Part shown: in pieces, positions 17,084 to 23,070 of the stretch
Layout: each line of letters begins with the position of its first letter
Position numbering within the stretch: the stretch's first letter is position 1
Assembly: GCF_900105385.1 (NCBI RefSeq)
Contig: NZ_LT629772.1
Coordinates: 2,418,001-2,482,000 of the forward strand
Reading direction: 5' to 3'
Source of the DNA: Microlunatus soli
GTDB lineage: Bacteria > Actinomycetota > Actinomycetes > Propionibacteriales > Propionibacteriaceae
DNA: 64,000 nt
Translations under genes and position numbers: made by a program
The notes under the pieces: model-generated
Database searches by the model: none
What the model saw: the letters and a program-made list of their open reading frames with translations, nothing else
Told to the model about the DNA's origin: nothing

Positions 17084-17599
17084 ATGACCACCGTCCGGCA
17101 ACGGATCGGTGATGCCGAACGCGACCGGGCGACCGAGTGCCTACGCGAGCACATGGCTAGTGGCCGTCTCGACGCGGCCGAGTTCGACGACCGACTGGAG
17201 CAAGCCCTGACCGCCCACTACCAGTCCGACCTCGACGGCCTGTTCGTCGATCTGCCCGCACCGCACCCGGAGTCGGCTGCCCAGCCGTTCACGCCCGCTG
17301 CGTCCTCCGAGGATCGACTCGCGCAACCCGGCGCGTACCAGGATCGCCCGATCTCCGACCACCAGGCCGCCGGCTGCGCGCGAGCTCAGCAGACGGCCGG
17401 TTGGAATCTGATGGTCGCGCTGATGTGGGTCGGCGCCGTCGTGGTCTGCGCGACCGTCAGCTGGCAGCTGTGGTGGCTGATGTTCATCCCGATGGCGATG
17501 TCCGGCGGTCTGCACAAGCACCGTCGCCAGCAGGCGATCGAGCGACACCAGCGGCACCGGATGCGGCATCTCGGTCATCGGGCGCACTGGCAACGCTGA
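17084..17599 (+). CDS. DUF1707 SHOCT-like domain membrane protein (paralogue)
   Basis: A 171-aa paralogue of the preceding gene. The domain reads QRIGDAERDRATECLREHMA then GRLDAAEFDDRLEQALTAHY, followed by a linker, two hydrophobic helices (about residues 107-135) and a His/Arg-rich tail. The ATG at 17084 has GGAGAA upstream at 9 nt; a longer frame from 17015 is not conserved with the paralogue. It lies 146 bp after the first intact copy, so it may have its own promoter. Confidence 0.85.
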   Translation: MTTVRQRIGDAERDRATECLREHMASGRLDAAEFDDRLEQALTAHYQSDLDGLFVDLPAPHPESAAQPFTPAASSEDRLAQPGAYQDRPISDHQAAGCARAQQTAGWNLMVALMWVGAVVVCATVSWQLWWLMFIPMAMSGGLHKHRRQQAIERHQRHRMRHLGHRAHWQR

Positions 17600-17606
17600 C
17601 CCACGA

Positions 17607-17636
17607 TTCGCGCATCATGGGCCCACCCTGTACCCT
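17607..17636 (+). promoter_or_regulatory. promoter of tRNA-Ser(GGA)
   Basis: TTCGCG (17607-17612), an 18-bp spacer and TACCCT (17631-17636) lie 9 bp before the tRNA. The other tRNA-Ser gene in this window has the same TTCGCG-18-TAnnCT layout. Confidence 0.5.
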
Positions 17637-17645
17637 CCTGCTCTT

Positions 17646-17730
17646 GGAGGATTCGCCTAGTGGCCTATGGCGCTCGCTTGGAAAGCGGGTTGGGTGCAAG
17701 CCCTCAGGGGTTCGAATCCCCTATCCTCCG
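17646..17730 (+). tRNA. tRNA-Ser (anticodon GGA)
   Basis: An 85-nt class II tRNA with a 7-bp acceptor stem (GGAGGAT/ATCCTCC), anticodon loop CTTGGAAAG with GGA at 17680-17682, a long variable arm, and the T-loop GGTTCGAATCC. The discriminator base is G and no CCA is encoded. Confidence 0.95.
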
Positions 17731-17731
17731 C

Positions 17732-17792
17732 GGCTGACAATGCCCTCGGTCAGCTGACCTCCTCCGAGGTCAGACGTCCGGGGGCATTTGTC
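17732..17792 (+). terminator. branched hairpin after tRNA-Ser
   Basis: TGACCTC/GAGGTCA forms an inner hairpin, enclosed by GACAATGCCC pairing with GGGCATTTGTC, directly after the tRNA. There is no long T-run, but the position suggests tRNA transcript termination or processing. From here to 18060 (about 270 bp) I see no gene. Confidence 0.5.
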
Positions 17793-18105
17793 GTGACCGG
17801 TGCATCGGCATCGCACAACGTTCCCGTCGGCGGAATATCCCGACCGTCGAGATCGTTGTCATCAGTGTCGGCCCGGCAGGGCGACGCGAAGGTCGATCGG
17901 TGGCGACACCATCGACCGGCACTCGTGCTCGATCCTGTCGGCACCGGCCCGGTTCGGTCCGGCCCAACCGCCCGATCGCTGCGGCGATCGGATTGCGCAA
18001 CGTGGCGACCCTCCTGATTCGACCAGCAGAACGCTGGCTGATCAGGCTGCCCAGAAATGCTTGTCGGGGCCGCACACAACGGGCCCCGCTCGACCGAGGA
18101 ACATC

Positions 18106-18249
18106 ATGATCAATCCGTACCTGCAAATGTTCGACGGCGCCCGGGACGACCGCGCCCTGAGCCATCGCGCCGCTCGCAACTTCCGTGACATCCGCGCAGC
18201 CGGGGAGAACCGTCGGCGTCGGCGTCAGGGGCGGCGTTCCGCTCGCTGA
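18106..18249 (+). CDS. small Arg-rich protein (47 aa), function unknown
   Basis: ATG 18106 is preceded by GAGGA at 6 nt and by a GC hairpin (CGGGGCC/GGCCCCG, about 18064-18087). The product starts MINPYLQMFDGARDDRALSH, continues with an amphipathic helix (RAARNFRDIRAAGEN) and ends in a dense Arg stretch (RRRRRQGRRSAR). It resembles the 59-aa product at 19663 in layout: a short acidic/hydrophobic start, a D-R-x-L-x-x-A-A-R-like helix and a basic tail. A nucleic-acid-binding role is a guess. Confidence 0.5.
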   Translation: MINPYLQMFDGARDDRALSHRAARNFRDIRAAGENRRRRRQGRRSAR

Positions 18250-18266
18250 TCACCCACACCGCGGTG

Positions 18267-18285
18267 GACCTGGCCTCGCCAGGTC
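18267..18285 (+). terminator. hairpin after the 47-aa gene
   Basis: GACCTGGC-CTC-GCCAGGTC, an 8-bp perfect stem with a 3-nt loop, 17 bp after the stop codon. No T-run follows, so the role is uncertain. Confidence 0.35.
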
Positions 18286-18493
18286 GGCTGCCAGACCGGC
18301 CGGTCGACTCGCCACGAGTCGGCCGGCCGTCGTCGTTCTCGTCCCGCGGGCTCGCCGCAACGTGTGCTGCGCCACGCGCGGTGTGTGGATTTTCCCAACA
18401 TCGCCTCACAAACAGTCAGGATTCCGCTACGGCGGCGATCCAGCCTGGTCGCGTGCCCTAGGCTCCCGGAGGCCGCGTTTTTTGCGACGCGGT

Positions 18494-18605
18494 CCTGCGA
18501 GTCGGCGCAACCCCGACAGGCCTCTGGCCCGTGCGCCTTGGTGACTCGCGAGGAATCCCCCTGAGGGAGGGGACGGTCCCTCACCCCCCGGGACCGTCCC
18601 TGCTC
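18494..18605 (+). ncRNA. candidate structured RNA with C-rich loops (possibly 6C-like)
   Basis: Two structures follow one another. First, GCGAGTC...GACTCGC encloses GGCGCA...TGCGCC and a GGCC hairpin (about 18495-18548). Then comes a loop-like TCCCCC segment and a perfect 11-bp stem GGGACGGTCCC/GGGACCGTCCC (18570-18600) whose loop is TCACCCCCC. The actinobacterial 6C RNA family is defined by two hairpins with runs of about six C in the loops; only the second loop here has six, so the match is suggestive. The 470 bp between the small ORFs at 18249 and 18721 contain no other convincing gene. Confidence 0.35.
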
Positions 18606-18651
18606 CTCCTCCGGAGGGCGGCGGGAGCGGCGGTCCGCCACCGATAATGCG

Positions 18652-18681
18652 TTGCCGCCGGCCTGCGCCCGGTCCTAGTGT
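18652..18681 (+). promoter_or_regulatory. candidate sigma-70 promoter in the small-ORF region
   Basis: TTGCCG (18652-18657), an 18-bp spacer and TAGTGT (18676-18681). A very similar TTGCGG-18-TAGCGT lies at 19270-19299. A transcript would start about 30-40 nt before the 11-codon ORF at 18721. Confidence 0.45.
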
Positions 18682-18720
18682 CGGGTGCAGCACGATCGTC
18701 CAGATCGAGGAGCGCACACC

Positions 18721-18756
18721 ATGGTCGTCGCAGGCCGCCGCACCAGCAACCATTGA
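18721..18756 (+). CDS. 11-codon ORF, possible leader peptide
   Basis: ATG 18721 is preceded by GAGGAG at 8 nt and encodes MVVAGRRTSNH before TGA. It lies between a good promoter and the 80-codon ORF at 18953, the position of a leader peptide. It has no run of a single amino acid that would name a sensed metabolite. Confidence 0.3.
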   Translation: MVVAGRRTSNH

Positions 18757-18952
18757 GCCGCCACCTCAGCCCGCCCGCTGAGTGAGCCCCGTCCGGGCCC
18801 GCGCGGGATCAGTCCGTCCTCTCGTCACCGCAGACCGACACGCCCTCTGTCGGCACTGCCGCATCGTCACCGTGTTCGTCGCCACCTGGCGTCCGAACGT
18901 GGCGCTGACCGCTGCCCGAATTCACACTCACGTACCGAAGGAATGCACTTCC

Positions 18953-19195
18953 ATGCTGCAACCGAACCCGGATCCTCGGCGCCGCCGTCGGCGACCAGCA
19001 GGTCGTCGGCCGCAGCCACGAGGCCGATCCCGCCGCCTCACTCTCGTCTACGGATACTCGATGGCCACCTTCCCGCCGGTGGTCTCGCTGCTGAGCTGGA
19101 ACCGGCCGGCAGAAGATGATCATGAGAACGACTCCGTCAGCCAGCAGGACCACGAACAGTGGAAGGTCGCGGTCACGATCGCGGCCGCCTCCTGA
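18953..19195 (+). CDS. small protein (80 aa), Arg-rich N-terminus, function unknown
   Basis: ATG 18953 has GAAGGA 10 nt upstream. The product begins MLQPNPDPRRRRRRPAGRR, has a short hydrophobic middle (YGYSMATFPPVVSLLSW), an acidic stretch (EDDHENDSVS) and ends KVAVTIAAAS. Third codon positions are GC-rich but less so than in neighbouring genes, and another frame is also open, so this is only a moderate call. It is followed by a strong hairpin at 19213. Confidence 0.35.
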   Translation: MLQPNPDPRRRRRRPAGRRPQPRGRSRRLTLVYGYSMATFPPVVSLLSWNRPAEDDHENDSVSQQDHEQWKVAVTIAAAS

Positions 19196-19212
19196 CCTCA
19201 CCCCGGCTCCTG

Positions 19213-19253
19213 GTCCTCACCTCGCACCGGCCTTCGCGGTGCGAGGTGAGGAT
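19213..19253 (+). terminator. 15-bp perfect hairpin
   Basis: CCTCACCTCGCACCG (19215-19229) pairs with CGGTGCGAGGTGAGG (19237-19251) around a 7-nt loop and extends by one or two weaker pairs. It separates the 80-codon ORF from the next promoter and probably terminates or insulates. Confidence 0.6.
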
Positions 19254-19269
19254 CGCGGGAATAAACCGA

Positions 19270-19299
19270 TTGCGGTGCCGGTACTGGACCCGATAGCGT
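19270..19299 (+). promoter_or_regulatory. candidate sigma-70 promoter of the peptide unit
   Basis: TTGCGG (19270-19275), an 18-bp spacer and TAGCGT (19294-19299), matching the upstream TTGCCG-18-TAGTGT. It would drive the 29-codon ORF at 19385 and probably the two ORFs after it. Confidence 0.45.
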
Positions 19300-19384
19300 G
19301 ATGCTCACGCCATGATCACCGGATCGTCATGACTGGTGCCCGGCGAAGGAAGTCCGACGAATGAATCACCAAGGAGGTGCCCCC

Positions 19385-19474
19385 ATGATCAACTTCATCG
19401 ATGCCGATCCGATCGCCGCTGCCGGCGACGTTGCGGTGGGCGTCTCCTGCGGCTACTCGCAGCCCGCCTGTTGA
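19385..19474 (+). CDS. 29-residue peptide with two cysteines, possible secreted or modified peptide
   Basis: ATG 19385 is preceded by AAGGAGG with 7 nt spacing, among the best ribosome sites in the window. The product begins MINFIDADPIAAAGDVAVGV and ends SCGYSQPAC. The acidic first half and small, Cys-bearing second half recall leader and core of a ribosomally made peptide, but no modification enzyme lies nearby, so a simple disulfide peptide or a regulatory leader is as likely. An in-frame ATG at 19361 would add 8 residues but would bury the ribosome site. Too short for standard gene finders. Confidence 0.5.
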   Translation: MINFIDADPIAAAGDVAVGVSCGYSQPAC

Positions 19475-19662
19475 CGCCGGGCCGGCTCTCGTCGCCGGCT
19501 GCCTGACCCGCTCACCAAGCCTGCCCGGGCTGCTCCGCTGCCCGCCAGTGCACCGACGCCATCCAACGGCTCACTCACCGGCTCGCTGCCACCACGGCGT
19601 CGAGCCATGCTGTCCGATCGCGTACGCGACGGGCCCACATCCCTGCCCGAGAAGGAATTCAC

Positions 19663-19842
19663 ATGTTGCTGGAATCTGACGCGCTCTACGACGCGCTCCG
19701 AATATCCGATCACGACCGAAGCCTGCACGCCGCCCGCCGGTATGCCCTGCAAGAAGCACTTCGGGAGCGTCGTCGCGGCGAACGTGCCCGCGCAGGACGC
19801 CGACACCGGACCCGGTGGCTGCCTCTGAGGCGTACAGCGTGA
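19663..19842 (+). CDS. small Arg-rich protein (59 aa), function unknown
   Basis: ATG 19663 follows GAAGGA at 6 nt. The product begins MLLESDALYDALRISDHDRS, continues LHAARRYALQEALRERRRGE, and ends in a basic tail with WLPLRR. A predicted single long helix and a basic tail are shared with the 47-aa protein at 18106; the two could be distant paralogues. It lies between the 29-residue peptide and the 76-aa gene on the same strand. Confidence 0.5.
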   Translation: MLLESDALYDALRISDHDRSLHAARRYALQEALRERRRGERARAGRRHRTRWLPLRRTA

Positions 19843-19913
19843 TTGCCCGAATCCCCCACCCTGCCCGATTTGCCCGCCGACCGTTACCGAACAGCTGAGA
19901 GGAGGAGTTGATC

Positions 19914-20144
19914 ATGAGCTTCCAGATGTACAGCATCCAGCCCGAGCCGCGCACCGAGTACAGCCGGCCCAACCATCTGCAGATCGAGTTGTACGAGATC
20001 ATGCGCGGAGTGCGTGAGGCGCAAGCCCTCGCCCGCTTCGAACGACGCGAACTGAAGAAGATCCGTCGGGACATCCGACGGATGGAGCGGCAGACCCGTC
20101 GCCATCCGATCGCCGAGCGGCAGCGCGACCATGAACGCGTCTGA
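19914..20144 (+). CDS. small charged helical protein (76 aa), function unknown
   Basis: ATG 19914 has GAGGAGG at about 7 nt. Codon use is strongly GC3-biased like real genes here. After MSFQMYSIQPEPRTEYSRPN comes a long charged helix (LQIELYEIMRGVREAQALAR, then ERRELKKIRRDIRRMERQ) that could form a coiled coil or bind nucleic acid. It is the last and most convincing gene of the small-ORF run and is followed by a strong terminator. Confidence 0.65.
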   Translation: MSFQMYSIQPEPRTEYSRPNHLQIELYEIMRGVREAQALARFERRELKKIRRDIRRMERQTRRHPIAERQRDHERV

Positions 20145-20182
20145 CCGTGACCGCGGGCGGACCGCGACGACCGATAACCGGG

Positions 20183-20224
20183 CAGCCCGTCCTTGATCAT
20201 CAAAAGGTGATCAAGGACGGGCTG
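20183..20224 (+). terminator. 17-bp perfect hairpin, bidirectional terminator
   Basis: CAGCCCGTCCTTGATCA (20183-20199) and its exact reverse complement (20208-20224) with an A-rich 8-nt loop. It lies between the small-ORF run and the convergent phoD gene and probably ends both. Confidence 0.85.
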
Positions 20225-20231
20225 ACGGCTT

Positions 20232-21950
20232 TCACGGCCGCTTGGTCTCCCAGTCCACCGTATCCCGGGTGACCTCCGTGGCGGGTCGCTTGCCGAGCGG
20301 CGCTACCGGCGGATTGTCCTGGGTCTGTTGCAGACCGGGCCGGCCGTCGAACACAGCGAACGACGCTCTGGTGAAGACCGGTTGGTCGGGAACCGACACC
20401 TTGGCCACGCAGCGGAAGTCGGCGTCCATCCGTTCCGCGGTGATCTTGGTCCGGACGTAACCGCGCAGATTGTTCTGGAAACGCAGATGCGGATTCCAGG
20501 CCAGCCAGGGATGCGCCCCGGACGCCGAATCAGCGCCGTCACCACCCGAGGTGATCGACGAACACACCAGCTCCGACCCAACCGTCGGCGAGTCCGGATC
20601 GTCGTAGTCGAGCTTCAGGTCCGAGGCCCAGTGCGCATGGACGTCACCGGTCAGCACCACCGGATTGCGGACCTTGGCGTCGACCCAGGCCTTGGTGATC
20701 CGGTCCCGGGACGCCGCGTAGCCGTCCCAGGCATCCATCGACACCGTCTTCAACGGGCCCTGATCGTTGTCCCGCTGGGCGAAGAACACCTGCTGGCCGA
20801 TCACGTCCCAGGTCGCCGTCGACCGGCGGAATCCGTCGACCAGCCATCTTTCCTGTTCCGCGCCGGTGATCGACCGATTCGGATCGACAGCCTCGGGGCA
20901 ATCATGATCATATCCGTCGCCGCAGCCTTGATCATCACGGAACTGCCGGGTGTCGAGCAGGTGGAAGTTCGCCAGCTTGCCCCACTGCAGACGCCGATAG
21001 ATCTGGATCGCCGCCCCCTGCGGGATCGAGGTCGGCCGCAGCGGCATGTTCTCGTAATAGGCACGGAAGGCCGCCGCCCGCCGATCGATGAAACCGGGCG
21101 CGTCCTCGGCATGCTCGGGAATATCGGCAGCCCAGTTGTTGTCCACCTCGTGATCATCGAAAACGACGACGAACGGCGCCGCACTGTGCGCCGCCTGCAG
21201 ATCGGGGTCGGTCTTGTACTGCGCGTGCCGCTGCCGATAGCCGGCCAGATCGACCGTCTCCGGTCCGGCATGATCACGGACGTTCCCGGTCGGCGCGACG
21301 TAGCTGTTCGCCTTGTACTCGTACTGGTAGTCGCCGAGGTGCAGGATCAGGTCGGGTTGATCTTCGGCCAACCGCCGATAGCCGGTGAACCAGCCGTGCT
21401 CGTACTGCGAGCAGGACACGAAGGACATCGCCAGCGCCGCCGGCGACTCGTCGGCCGCCGGCGCCGTCACCGTCCGTGCGACCGGTGACAGATACCGGCC
21501 CTGCCGGAATCGGAAGTAGTACTCCCGGCCAGGACGCAGCCCGTCGGCCGTGACGTGGACCGCGTGTCCGTAATCCGGTCGGGCGACAGCCTGACCGGAG
21601 CGGACCACTCGACGGAACCGCTCGTCGTCGGCGATCTGCCAACTGAGCGGGTAGGAGCGGTTCGGCATACCGCCACGGCCGTCGTCGGCCAGCGGATCGA
21701 TCGCCAACCGGGTCCACAGGATGACGCTGCGGCTGTCCGGATCACCGGAGGCGACACCGAGGGTGAAGGGATCGGCCGGGAGTTGCGGTGCCGCGTTGGC
21801 GGTGGCCACCGGCAACGTGCCGAGGGCGGCGGCCGAGGTCGTGACCAGACCGGCCCGGAGCACGGCCCGCCGGGACGGACGCGGTTGAGGTGTCGGAGCG
21901 GGATGAACAGGCAGGCCGGAACCGGCGGAGAAGTGCGGCGAAGGGGTCAT
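20232..21950 (-). CDS. phoD: alkaline phosphatase D (PhoD family), Tat-exported
   Basis: A secreted metallophosphoesterase of about 572 aa, releasing phosphate from phosphate mono- and diesters. The N-terminus has a twin-arginine signal (PSRRAVLRAGLVTTSAAALG, cleavage near ATANA-AP). The N-terminal Fn3-like domain (FTLGVASGDPDSRSVILWTR) precedes the catalytic domain with SFVSCSQYEHGW, LHLGDYQYEY, VFDDHEVDNNWA and LTGDVHAHWASD, whose Asp, His and Asn residues bind iron and calcium. Start ATG 21950 gives a normal signal peptide; an in-frame TTG at 21980 is less likely. No PHO box was identified. Confidence 0.92.
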   Translation of the reverse strand: MTPSPHFSAGSGLPVHPAPTPQPRPSRRAVLRAGLVTTSAAALGTLPVATANAAPQLPADPFTLGVASGDPDSRSVILWTRLAIDPLADDGRGGMPNRSYPLSWQIADDERFRRVVRSGQAVARPDYGHAVHVTADGLRPGREYYFRFRQGRYLSPVARTVTAPAADESPAALAMSFVSCSQYEHGWFTGYRRLAEDQPDLILHLGDYQYEYKANSYVAPTGNVRDHAGPETVDLAGYRQRHAQYKTDPDLQAAHSAAPFVVVFDDHEVDNNWAADIPEHAEDAPGFIDRRAAAFRAYYENMPLRPTSIPQGAAIQIYRRLQWGKLANFHLLDTRQFRDDQGCGDGYDHDCPEAVDPNRSITGAEQERWLVDGFRRSTATWDVIGQQVFFAQRDNDQGPLKTVSMDAWDGYAASRDRITKAWVDAKVRNPVVLTGDVHAHWASDLKLDYDDPDSPTVGSELVCSSITSGGDGADSASGAHPWLAWNPHLRFQNNLRGYVRTKITAERMDADFRCVAKVSVPDQPVFTRASFAVFDGRPGLQQTQDNPPVAPLGKRPATEVTRDTVDWETKRP

Positions 21951-22077
21951 ACGGTCGACCGTTTCGACCCTGAGCGACAACTGAGAGTTGGGGCAGTTGC
22001 ACTCCGGTTACCGTCAGCCGACGGTTCTGCCGCCGACGATCATTCTCAGCGCTCAGCCAGATCGTAACGATGTCGTG

Positions 22078-22107
22078 TTCGAGTGCGACCGGGTCACTGA
22101 CTAAAGT
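22078..22107 (+). promoter_or_regulatory. promoter of a probable leaderless gene
   Basis: TTCGAG (22078-22083), 18-bp spacer, TAAAGT (22102-22107), then 6 nt to the GTG start at 22114. No Shine-Dalgarno is present. Confidence 0.55.
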
Positions 22108-22113
22108 GACGGC

Positions 22114-22410
22114 GTGATTTTCAAGCGCGTCGGGGACATCCGTCCTTACCCGGACCACGGCTACGTCCAGAAGCAGTGGGCGGCCATCGCACCGCACCAG
22201 GTACGCCTCGACCAGCTGGTGACGACCAAGCGGACGCTGGATCTGGAAGCACTCCTGGAGGAGGATTCGACGTTCTACGGTGACCTGTTCGCTCACGTCG
22301 TCGCCTGGCGGGGCGATCTGTATCTGGAGGACGGCCTGCATCGGGCGCTCCGCGCCGCGTTGCAGCAGCGGCAGACGATGCATGCCCGGGTGCTCCAGCT
22401 CAACGAATAG
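22114..22410 (+). CDS. conserved actinobacterial protein, sometimes labelled VapB-like
   Basis: A 98-aa cytoplasmic protein: MIFKRVGDIRPYPDHGYVQ, then VRLDQLVTTKRTLDLEALL and GDLYLEDGLHRALRAALQQR. The family is widespread in actinobacteria next to the LytR-C-terminal gene found here. Some databases call it a VapB-type antitoxin, but there is no toxin gene beside it and the sequence lacks an evident ribbon-helix-helix, so that name is doubtful. The HR(A)LRAAL helix near the end is the best conserved part. Probably leaderless. Confidence 0.75.
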   Translation: MIFKRVGDIRPYPDHGYVQKQWAAIAPHQVRLDQLVTTKRTLDLEALLEEDSTFYGDLFAHVVAWRGDLYLEDGLHRALRAALQQRQTMHARVLQLNE

Positions 22411-22525
22411 GTCTCGATCCACCCGACGAGGCCGCACAATCACCTCGTCTGCTCCATCGATGTAGGACAATCAACGTTGCTTGTGGCTCGTCGGGGCCCA
22501 GCACAGGACCGAAAGGGGGAGGCGA

Positions 22526-23047
22526 ATGGTCGGACGCGTGTTCCGCATCATCCGTACTCCGCTGACGCTGTTGATCTTGCTGGGGATTCTCGCCTTCGGG
22601 GCCTGGTGGGGCTGGAACAACATCGTGGCGCCGCCGAAGAAGACACCGCCACCGCCGTGCGTGCAGACCAAGGTCACCGACAAGGCGTTGAAGTCCAGTC
22701 AGGTGACGGTCAAAGTCTTCAACGGCGGCGACAAGAAGGGGCTGGCCGGGGACGTCACCCGACAGCTGCGGGCCAAGGACTTCAACGCGCTCGACCCGGC
22801 CAACAGCAACGACGAGATCAGCAAGACCGTGATCGTCGGCAACGCCGCGAAGAATCCCGAGGTGTTGCTGGTCAAGAGCTTCTTCAAGGGTGCGACGGTG
22901 AAGGCCGACGGCCGTGATGATCACACCGTGGACGTCTTTGTCGGCAACAAGTACGGCGGTTTCAACTCCAAGGCCAAGTCCAGCTATCCGGTCAAGACCA
23001 GCACGGTCTGCCTCCCCGCGTCGGCCAGCCCCGCAGCCGAGAGCTGA
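22526..23047 (+). CDS. LytR C-terminal domain protein, membrane-anchored
   Basis: A 173-aa protein with one N-terminal membrane helix (TPLTLLILLGILAFGAWWGW), a Pro-rich hinge (PPKKTPPPPCV) and an extracytoplasmic LytR_C domain (SSQVTVKVFNGGDKKGLAGD, EISKTVIVGNAAKNPEVLLV, VDVFVGNKYGGFN). Such domains occur with cell-wall polymer transfer proteins. ATG 22526 has GGGGGAGG just upstream. It follows the 98-aa gene by 115 bp, a conserved neighbour pair. Confidence 0.85.
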   Translation: MVGRVFRIIRTPLTLLILLGILAFGAWWGWNNIVAPPKKTPPPPCVQTKVTDKALKSSQVTVKVFNGGDKKGLAGDVTRQLRAKDFNALDPANSNDEISKTVIVGNAAKNPEVLLVKSFFKGATVKADGRDDHTVDVFVGNKYGGFNSKAKSSYPVKTSTVCLPASASPAAES

Positions 23048-23070
23048 CCTTCGATCTCCGCGGGAGCGGA

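Noticed and set aside
17667-18017. 116-codon frame beginning inside tRNA-Ser(GGA)
   Set aside because: It starts inside the tRNA and its product has no plausible fold; the tRNA is certain.
18921-19080. Alternative open frame (RILGAAVGDQQVVGRSHEAD) overlapping the 80-codon ORF
   Set aside because: It has no start codon with a ribosome site and ends after about 45 codons; kept only as a reason for lower confidence in the 80-codon call.
20328-21488. 386-codon frame opposite phoD
   Set aside because: Antisense to conserved PhoD motifs, no start signal, low-complexity composition.
22114-22410. Toxin-antitoxin module
   Set aside because: The protein is sometimes labelled VapB-like, but no PIN-domain or other toxin gene lies next to it.
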